In this document: piece by piece, positions 56,640 through 64,000 of the stretch
Layout of the letters: every line of letters begins with the position of its first letter
Numbering within the stretch: position 1 is the first letter of the stretch
Source: Pezicula radicicola
Lineage: Eukaryota; Ascomycota; Leotiomycetes; Helotiales; Dermateaceae
Assembly: GCA_003008705.1 (NCBI GenBank)
Contig: PDUO01000033.1
Location: forward strand, 561,223-625,222
DNA: 64,000 nucleotides
Reading direction: 5' to 3'
The notes under the pieces: generated by a model
What the model was told of the DNA's origin: nothing
Database searches by the model: none
The model's input: the letters and a program-made list of their open reading frames with translations, nothing else
Translations under genes and position numbers: made by a program

Positions 56640-57610
56640 CGCTTAGTACTACAAATACCACGAATCCTAAAAAGCGTCGTACTATCACTAATCTCAAGCG
56701 TTGTAATATTCGACGACGCAACATAGAGTACCTAGGCCTAAAATCTAGTCTTATTTCCTGGTTCTATGAAAAGACTGGCCATAAAATCAATCAATCGTAG
56801 GTATCCAAAATCCTGTCATCCGAATATGCATATCTCGACGATAGCAATCAAAAGAATTCAAAGCTAGGAGCTGAGAGGCAATATCAGGGTGATTGGCCTA
56901 AGCTCAAGGCGGCATTATTTAAGTGACAGCAGCGCATGCAAAAGAAGAAGGCTATAATAATAGGGGATATCCTAAAGGGAAAAGCGGCTAAGTTATAGGA
57001 GTGTCTGTCACAGTTCGATGATATGGATGAGCCGAGGTGGTCTAATGGCTGGCTTGAGGGCTTCAAGAAAAGATTCAAGAACAAGGAATATGTACAGCAT
57101 GGTGAAGGTGGCTCAGCTGATATCGACAAACCAGAAGCTATCAAACAAATAGTAGGCATACGAACCCTCTGTGCTACTTGCGCCGACTGCGATATCTTCA
57201 ATATGGATGAAACTGGGCTATTCTAGAAGCCCACGCTTGATAGAACTTTAGCTACAGAAGCAGGAAGTGGTGGAAAGAAAAGCAAAGATAGAGTTACGCT
57301 GGTTTGACTACAAATAGCGATGGATCTAAGAAGCTTGATCCTTAGATTATTGGAAAGTCTAAAAACCCTCGATGTTCCAAGAACATTAATAAACGACTCT
57401 TTCGAATCGAATAACACAATAGCAAATCGAAGTGGATGACGGGCATGATCATAGAGGAGTATTTGTGGTGGTTTGACAACAAGATGCGTGGTAGGAAGGT
57501 TCTATTAATGCTGGATAACTTCTTAGACCACAAGTTTGGTGTAGAGTTAGTTGGAGGACTCAAAGGCCTAGAAAATACTCTAATTTCATAGCTCCCTGCA
57601 AATACTATGT
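56640..57610 (+). mobile_element. pogo/Fot1-type transposase relic
   Basis: A damaged frame carries the layout of a pogo-superfamily transposase. An N-terminal basic helix region (about 56650-56830, with ISWFYEKTGHKIN) is followed by a CENP-B-like helix-turn-helix (ERQYQGDWPKLKAALFK at about 56870-56920, and WLEGFKKRFKNK at about 57050). The DDE domain begins with NMDETGLF, then DRTLATEAGSGGKKSKDRVT and a LMLDNF-like strand near 57510. Many in-frame TAG codons replace Trp or Gln, as expected from C-to-T decay on either strand. Terminal repeats were not located. Confidence 0.7.
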
Positions 57611-58379
57611 CTCACTTAGATCCTGTGTAAGGCGAGTGTTACAATGTGTCGGCCCGTAATCACGTGTTTTAAGTATATCTTCATTTCTGGTGGCCCTGGC
57701 GCCCGCTGATCCCTCCGAAATCGCATATTGATTCCGAGTATTCTGGCCCAATATGGCACCATTTTTACGTTAATGAAATAGCACCTTAAATGCCTCATTT
57801 TGTATGGATTGGGCCATTCTGGGTGCCAATCCTTTAGTATATAAACCCGACTTGCCTCCCACCTAATGGAAGCAAAGACTCAATTCATGGTTTTGACCAC
57901 ATTCTGCAATTCCACCATATTTCATATATTCAATGTGATCGAGGGTTCATACAATGTGAGGTCGGAATAGCCCCAGTTCTTCTTTTTCTTAGCTCTTACC
58001 AAGCCTTAGGTCACACGTTATGGTAACGTGACCTACAATCCTGTATTTAATCCTATTTGCAGCCTTTCAGGCTTCACACTCTCTTTACACTAATTATATG
58101 TTTTACAATAGAACCATCTTTGGACTATATCATAACAAAGACTCTATATAAGCGAAATAGCTGTAGTCTTAGTACAGTAACTCTCCTATTGCTGTCATTG
58201 GAACGATTTGACCTGTGACGTACTCAATAATCCACAAGGCCTTGAAGATTATCTAACAAAACCCATAATATAATAACTCGTATTCAATTTCTTGCACACT
58301 GATAGATTGATTTAGAGGGTAGCGAGGTGGTTCTAATACAGAGGATAGGGGTACTCCTCATTCCATAATAACTTGGCTT
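57611..58379. other. intergenic, no gene seen
   Basis: This region lies between the transposase relic and the SDR gene, with ordinary composition becoming AT-rich. It may contain the far end of the pogo element. Nothing is recognised. Confidence 0.4.
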
Positions 58380-59207
58380 CTACACGATCAATAACCCTCC
58401 ATTGGAATTTATGGCAGTTCCAGTCAAATTGTGATCCTTCATGCAATACATGTATGCCTCTGCGACATCTTCAGGTTTTCCAATAACACCTGTTGCAGAA
58501 TTCTTTGCGAAAGCATCGAGGCCTCTCTTGCGTGCCTCGGGTGTCCCATCCTTAAAGAGCCCCTGTACAAGCTCTGTATCAACTGCACCAAGGCAAACAA
58601 GGTTCACCCGAATTGGCTTTAAATCTAGCGCTAAGCTTCTTGTCATACCATTTATTGCTGCAGTGTATGAGCCAAGAATATTCCAATCTGGAATTGGACG
58701 CTGTGAACTTGCTCCCGTAGTCAACGTAATACTAGACACAGGACCTGGTGCAATATGTTTTGCCGCGTGTTTCGCTACTAGTAGCGGAGCAAAGAATCGA
58801 ACTAATCCAGCCTCTTTGATAAACTTGAAATCCACTTGAGAGAGGGGTTTTGGCATAGGTTGGTCTCCAGCGGTAAACACTATATGGTCGAACTTTTGAG
58901 TTCCCTTTAAAGTCGCAGTCGCAGCACCGAAAAGAGTTGCGATATTAAACTCAAGTAAGTCTTCCTGCTTTAGGTCACATGGAAAGCCGACGATCTGGCA
59001 GTTTGTCGTTGGGTAAGAATCCCGTAGCCGAGACGTAGCGGCGTTAATACGGTCGGGGTTCGAGCTTGAGATGACAACAACAGCAGCGCCATACTCGATG
59101 CTGGCTTCAGCAACTGCAAAGCCAATGCCAGAGGAGCCACCAATGATCAAGATGCGTGCTCCAGCAAGTTTAGATGTGTACTTGATTTGGTCGGACATTG
59201 TAGGCAT
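58380..59207 (-). CDS. short-chain dehydrogenase/reductase
   Basis: A single-exon frame of 275 residues starts at ATG 59207 (a second ATG is three codons later). The N-terminal Rossmann fold has ARILIIGGSSGIGFAVAEA, with the glycine motif GGSSGIG at 23-29, followed by VVVISSSNPDRI, CDLKQEDL and DHIVFTAGDQP. The usual Tyr-x3-Lys pair is not present: the region reads GSYTAAINGMTRSLALDL, with Ile where Lys is expected. The C-terminal PIRVNLVCLGAVDTELVQGL and INSNGGLLIV are typical. The layout fits an SDR subgroup in which the catalytic pair is replaced, so classical oxidoreductase chemistry should not be assumed. The frame is intact. The upstream gap holds its promoter. Confidence 0.85.
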   Translation of the reverse strand: MPTMSDQIKYTSKLAGARILIIGGSSGIGFAVAEASIEYGAAVVVISSSNPDRINAATSRLRDSYPTTNCQIVGFPCDLKQEDLLEFNIATLFGAATATLKGTQKFDHIVFTAGDQPMPKPLSQVDFKFIKEAGLVRFFAPLLVAKHAAKHIAPGPVSSITLTTGASSQRPIPDWNILGSYTAAINGMTRSLALDLKPIRVNLVCLGAVDTELVQGLFKDGTPEARKRGLDAFAKNSATGVIGKPEDVAEAYMYCMKDHNLTGTAINSNGGLLIV

Positions 59208-60408
59208 TTGTAGTTATTGTTATTGAGGAAAGTTGGAGAAGCAGACAGTCGAGCTTGAAGGAAGACGCTAAGGCAATTTAATGTCGTATCGGATTGTGAA
59301 GAGTACGCGGTTGTGAGAGACAGCCAATGGCGTCTTTAAATTAGTGGTGTCGAATTCCTCCTATATATACTAGGTACAGGAAGTACCGCTGAGAAATTGT
59401 GCCTTAAAACGTATACTTTACCATTATACTTAATAATCCTAGTATTAAATTATTCGAAATTCTATATAAGTTGTTAACTAGTTTTAATCTAATTAATAGT
59501 AAAAAAAAGTACTATTTATAAAAGAAATCTATATCTAGTTAGTATTTTACTAATTATAATTTCTTTAAAGAGGTTATATTATATATATAAACATCCGGAT
59601 TCCGTAGATTAGATTTCAAATCATTCTTGAATTAAGCCCGGCAGCACTCGGCGGTGCTCGGCGGACAATAGTTCGGGTTCTATAGAGATTAAACTTTGCA
59701 CTTACCGTAGGTCCACCCTATCTTAGAGACGCAGTAGTAAGTCCAGTGAATTATAAACTATAAACTATAAACTATAAACTAACTAAAATTAAGGTGTTGG
59801 CAGGCCAGATGCCCTTTTTTTTTCAGCACAAAAACCTTTCTACTAAATCCTACTTATCAAGGTCTGCTTCGTATAAACCTATAAAGCAAATCCTTGTCCT
59901 CTTCGGTCGAAGTTCGTTGTTAACAGGAACAATAGGATCCAGCCAGTCCGACATTGATTTCAAATATACGACTTCAAACACAGAATTCGGAGTTCGTAAC
60001 GCAGGGAACCAACTTTGAAAAGCCATTAAGCTTAGCGTAGCTATTCTTTCCCATCGTTTTACATCTTCTTCTAGCGTCTTCCACTAAACTCCCTTTCTCT
60101 TTTTGACGGCCGGAGAGGTAGCTAGCACTGCCTCTCTAGTACCCCCCACAACACTTGTTCTAAAGTTACTGACATTGTTCGAGAACAGGAAAATATTTTG
60201 TTTGGATAAATAAGAGCAACTATCTAGATCATACGGACGCTCTTCTCTGTTGGTCTTTGGATTCGAAGAGCTTGAACTGCAGAGTACCCCCCCGCTGGCT
60301 TATCGAAAACATTCGTTACACTTTACATACCGCTATACCAACACGTACACGTTCCTGCCAGTGGGCTGGTAGGGCCAAGTGCTGATCGCTGAAGGAACAT
60401 TCGAAACA
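59208..60408. other. intergenic, AT-rich with a short tandem repeat
   Basis: The SDR promoter lies at the left end. About 59400-59640 is AT-rich. A 9-bp tandem repeat (ATAAACTAT, over three copies) lies at 59753-59783. Frames at 59794-60018 and nearby are not convincing genes. Confidence 0.45.
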
Positions 60409-60954
60409 ATGACCCATCGCGAGGCCCAACAGGAACCGCCAATTTCCACAATCTTAACTACCTCCCATTCAACTTGCTCCCTCTCCGACGAGTCCCCATC
60501 TACGGCGACCACAGAATACGAATGCACTGCTTCCAAGCCCACCTGGGCTCTTGTCCGCCTCTTCACCGATTACGAGGGCGGCATTGAGATTAGAGACCCT
60601 TAACGCAAGCATTGCCAGACAGGAGCAAGGTCGACTATTATTGTTGACGAGTGGGACGAGGAAGCTTTAGATCTTGAGGACACGGAATTGGTACGTCTAG
60701 AGCCAGGCCAGAAGTTCTCGACGTTGTATACGGTTAGTGTCGTGCCAAAAGCCGGTGGGTTAAGGGATTCAGATACAAAATATATGGTCCAGGGAAATAC
60801 TTATAAGATCACATTGAGGAAGCGAAGATGGAGGTGGATGTTTGAGGATGAAATGGCAGAGGATATAGGCGAGGACGAGAGAAGGGTAGTACTGAAAAAG
60901 ACAGAGGTAGTGGAATGGGATGTAGATTACCAGGTAAATTTCAAGGCAACGTAG
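60409..60954 (+). pseudogene. unrecognised ORF interrupted by one TAA
   Basis: From ATG 60409 one frame reads to TAG 60952-60954 with a single internal TAA at 60601-60603. Read through, it encodes about 181 residues: a Ser/Thr-rich start, ECTASKPTWALVRLFTDYEG, the stop, then STIIVDEWDEEALDLEDTEL, LEPGQKFSTLYTVSVV and YKITLRKRRWRWMFEDEM, ending DYQVNFKAT. The composition is strongly coding on both sides and no intron fits. CAA to TAA by one C-to-T change is the simplest explanation. The family is unknown; a small beta-sandwich-like protein is possible from the alternating strands. Confidence 0.55.
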
Positions 60955-61241
60955 GATTTGAACTTGGCGTTGTGGTTTATTGGAATAAGATGTGATGCAA
61001 GGTTGTTCAGATGTTGATTGACGCTGTATGGGAGCTAGAATTTAGGCTGCTAAGCCCCTAGAGTGCCTGTAGCCGCTGCAGCATGTGCCCTAGTAATTCG
61101 GCTCAAAAGCCTTTACTGAATCACAAAGGTTCTAGCACCTATAACTTTAGAAGTTAGGGAAATTTTGATATAATTGCTACATCAACTGAATCACAAATCG
61201 TTGCCCATAGTTCCTGTACTTGAGTTAGTCTGATTATAACT

Positions 61242-61760
61242 CTATTGCACCCTTTTCGCCATCTCGGCCGCGCCTCTTGCGGCAGAAAAACTTGGATCCA
61301 GCTCAAAAATCTCAGGCGTGGTTTCCAGTGCCCTGTCTACTACTTCTCTCAGGACTTCTTAGAACCGCTCATCTGTAGAACGGTCTCCATGCAACAAGAT
61401 CTTACCGGTTTTCTCGTGATAATAGTTACTCGCTTCCAAAGCTGGCTTGATAATGGCGTCCCTGACCGTTTCCCAGTAATAGTCATCATTGGGATTCTCA
61501 TCTCTCTTATCCCAGCCAAGATTTAAATCGACGAACTTGAATTTATTGGAACCAGGATATGCAAACCCTATACTTTCTATTGACTACGTCAAAGTCAATA
61601 TGCCTGCCGTATACGATACGGAAAGAACATTTTCGTGCAATGGTTGGTGAGGTCTGCCATGGAATTATATGGGGGACTAGACATCCTTTAGTTAAATGCT
61701 CGAAAATTCCATGCATTCAAGGGGCCGGTACTGTGAGTATTCAGATGAACTGAGTGATAA
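61242..61760 (-). pseudogene. actin-like ATPase (Hsp70-like) C-terminal relic
   Basis: The minus strand reads GFAYPGSNKFKFVDLNLGWD, then DDYYWETVRDAIIKPALEAS, KTGKILLHGDRSTDERF, TAA (61359-61361), EVLREVVDRALETTPEIFEL, DPSFSAARGAAEMAKRVQ and a stop at 61242-61244. The end (ILLxGDxxxxxxFxEVL...DPxxxxARGAAExAKR) resembles the nucleotide-binding C-terminus of Hsp70-like actin-fold proteins that are numerous in filamentous fungi. Several more stops occur upstream to about 61760. It is a relic; the family call is moderate. Confidence 0.5.
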
Positions 61761-62839
61761 CCGAGATATCATCTCTCTGTGGGATGGCAATGTATCAATC
61801 TTCGCGACGTTTACAATCGTTCCATTTGCATAGCTTAACGCCGCGGTCCTGTATAGAGGGAAAGGATTAGCAAGCCAGTACCGATATAGATGAGATCTAC
61901 TATACGAAAGGGGGTATTCTGGGCAATTGACCTACCTGTAAGGAGACGTTAGGTTGAATGCCACTCCAAAATCGTGGTTATTAACATTGGGGACCAAAGC
62001 TTGTCTCGAACAAAGAGGATACTATAGAGCGCAGGTGTAATGATTCTCGTAATGAAACCTATTTTTATACCCTGTCGTTGAGGTCGAAACTTTCCGTCTC
62101 TTACGTCGATTTTTTGGAGGGAAGTTTGTTTGGTCGGAGAATATACTCGAGTAGCTTAAGCGGCGAGGACATTAAGTTTTATGATTAAGAACGGCATACG
62201 GCGTAGGCTTTGCTCTGCCGCCGAGCCCCTGCAGGTGCCTGAGCAGCCACCAACATTCACTATCCAAAAATACTTATCCATAGCCCCTTTGCTTACAACT
62301 AAGTTTCGAAACAATGATGAGCCTTGGCCCGCAATCCTTAGACCAGACATCAAGGGATAAATTTCGCCCCAACATTACACCAACTCCCCTATCTTTGCCG
62401 CAAGACTTTGTCAGATAGGTTATTTGTCCGAATTTAGCAGAGGCGTAGCAGTATGCCCACGGTATGGCCTAGACTAATATAATCCGCGCTCCTGATGTTT
62501 GTCTTGGCATTCTGGTGAAGTTTGCTCTCCACAGCTCGTTGCTACATGCACATGAAGCGAACTGGCGATATGGGAGTTCCATGCCTACACTTTGACTGCA
62601 ATTATCGGGTAAAGGTCAATCCTCTGGTCTTCACTGTCATGGCCAACTTCTGGCCGTGTTGGTTTTCGTACATTGCGAGATGAGCAGAGCAGTTGGGTAT
62701 AATATGGCCGTTGCAAGTAGTGGCAAATAATGCTTTTATCTTTACATCTAGCAACTTGTGTAATTATTTGAAGTTATCGATCTTTGCTTTTCTTTGAAGC
62801 TCGTTACTATACTTTCAGTTTATTCCCTCCTCTCCAACC
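61761..62839. other. intergenic, no intact gene
   Basis: A minus-strand frame at 62353-62156 (LFRNLVVSKGAMDKYFW, then GGCSGTCRGSAAEQS) may be a further piece of the Hsp70-like relic or unrelated. No other coding sequence is supported. The last 100 bases precede the next start codon. Confidence 0.35.
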
Positions 62840-63007
62840 ATGCAGAAAATATCGTCCCTTCGACCTGTTCTACTCGCAAGCCTTGCCCTTCTACCTACTA
62901 TACTTTTAAGTCCCTTGGTACACACTGAGAAACTCGAAGAAAGACTCGTTCAATCATATTTTGCCTTTGCATCGATTGGAGACTCTTGGGCAGCTGGGAG
63001 GCAATAA
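62840..63007 (+). pseudogene. N-terminus of a secreted SGNH/GDSL-type hydrolase, truncated
   Basis: From ATG 62840 a signal peptide (MQKISSLRPVLLASLALLPT) is followed by YFAFASIGDSWAAG, which matches the first block of fungal SGNH hydrolases carrying the Gly-Asp-Ser nucleophile. The frame stops at 63005-63007 after 55 residues. Family members are 300 or more residues and need later Asn and Asp-x-x-His blocks, which I could not find downstream. Splicing out of the stop is not obvious. It may be a truncated copy. Confidence 0.45.
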
Positions 63008-64000
63008 TGCACACTTCGGTGACATATTTATAACCTGCATCTATGTTAGAGACAGCACAAGTCAGGACTATCCAGATCCCAATGGACGCTTAAGACCACC
63101 ATTTTACAATGAATATATCTCTAAACCCACATTCTACTGTAGGACAATATGCCAGCTGAATGGAGTCAACACAAGTCAGAGCGTAGAAATCTGCAAGCTC
63201 GCAAGACTCTTGTTAGAGTCGCTTTTCTCCTCCAAGCCATCATCTATCGGATTCGACTGCATGCCTCGCCAGTGCAGTTCAAGTCGCTGTGCATCGAAGA
63301 TTCGATTATATTCATCGAGGGATTTAACTTCGATGGATAATAGATTAAATCGATAGAAAATTTCAATAGTTTTCAAACGCACCTCTTTCTAAGTTAAGGC
63401 GAAGTCGTTAAAGGTAGGAAATCCAGTTCTGAAATCGAAGTAGGTCTCCTAAACAAATGTTATACGCGAACCACCAAAGAGTACACTAGAATCTCTCAGA
63501 CCCTTCGGTAGCCAAAACCATCGCTGCCCTCGTATTGGTCAACTTACGTTTGGAGATAACCATTAGTGTAGATATGGGAGAACATGGAAATATCACATGA
63601 AATCGCGTTATTCCCGTCAATTGAACCAGTGAAGATAAAACTCTCTGCACGTTCACCAATGCGGCCATGTACAGCCTAAACACCCACTCTACCCTGTCCT
63701 CTCACCTTCCTTTTCAATCTTTCGGGCTGACATTGCATACGTCACGTCGGGAAGCACGGTACTAGGAATGGCTAATTCCTTGCAGGTTCTTTCCCTTGCG
63801 CTCACTGCATACAATCTACGACTTCCACACTCAACGCCGTCTTTACAGTGGGGTGAAATAAGTTTGTATCCCACCCCCTTGCTGCCAAGTATCGCTTTAT
63901 TTCTAGCTTGTCTGATTTAGTTCTTATCCCTTTGCCGCTTTTACAATAGCATCACTTTTCTACACATCATCAAATACCCCCTATTCGAAAAAGAGGTCCT
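63008..64000. other. right edge, no supported gene
   Basis: A plus-strand frame to 63356 and minus-strand frames at 63486-63874 (for example KDGVECGSRRLYAVSARERT) have no splice or family support. A gene crossing the right edge cannot be excluded. Confidence 0.35.

Noticed and set aside
1..64000. CRISPR arrays, bacterial operons or riboswitches
   Set aside because: No regularly spaced repeats with unique spacers. Short spliceosomal introns show that the DNA is eukaryotic.

Overview
The window looks like a piece of nuclear chromosome from a filamentous ascomycete (Pezizomycotina). The evidence is short introns of about 45-65 bases with GTAAGT-like donors and CTAAC/CTAAT branch sites, several fungal protein families (NACHT-ankyrin STAND protein, Zn2Cys6 regulator, PDR-type ABC transporter, LysM/CBM18 chitin-binding protein), and AT-rich gene-poor islands between GC-balanced gene blocks. 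A run of 165 N at 38932-39096 is an assembly gap inside a 9-bp satellite.

Layout. 1-3.9 kb holds decayed coding sequence and an AT-rich island. 3.9-7.6 kb is a three-exon NACHT-ankyrin gene whose last repeats lie beyond two in-frame TAG codons. 8.7-14.2 kb holds a small secreted protein, an ORF broken by three stops, an F-box protein, and a broken LysM plus CBM18 chitin-binding gene. 14.7-16.6 kb contains an ABCC transporter relic. 17.3-18.1 kb is a cluster of nested inverted repeats. 18.5-21.8 kb encodes an unusual 1089-residue protein combining a P-loop kinase and an APH-like kinase. 22-26.2 kb has a phosphomannomutase fragment, an unknown pseudogene and a kinesin-SAM gene. 27.9-33.7 kb has two secreted enzymes: a tannase/feruloyl esterase broken by one stop, and an apparently intact GH78-like alpha-L-rhamnosidase. 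35.8-44.4 kb has a Zn2Cys6 regulator (five exons, rebuilt here) divergent from a full-length PDR transporter. 45.6-59.2 kb has a Baeyer-Villiger monooxygenase pseudogene, a secreted SnoaL-like protein, a secreted epoxide hydrolase (five exons, rebuilt here) and a short-chain dehydrogenase, mixed with transposon relics (mariner-like helix-turn-helix, a MITE, hAT, pogo). 59.2-64 kb is mainly pseudogenes.

How it fits together. The intact genes suggest a plant- or litter-associated lifestyle: rhamnosidase, tannase, chitin-binding protein, detoxification enzymes, and an efflux pump next to a regulator. No polyketide or peptide synthase backbone is present, so a biosynthetic cluster is not supported.

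The clearest window-wide pattern is that many otherwise continuous reading frames are interrupted by stops explained by single C-to-T changes (CAG to TAG, CAA to TAA, CGA to TGA). Together with the AT-rich relics, this fits repeat-induced point mutation (RIP) or RIP leakage, but that is inference from this window only. All exon models were built by eye from splice signals, phase and protein family conservation.
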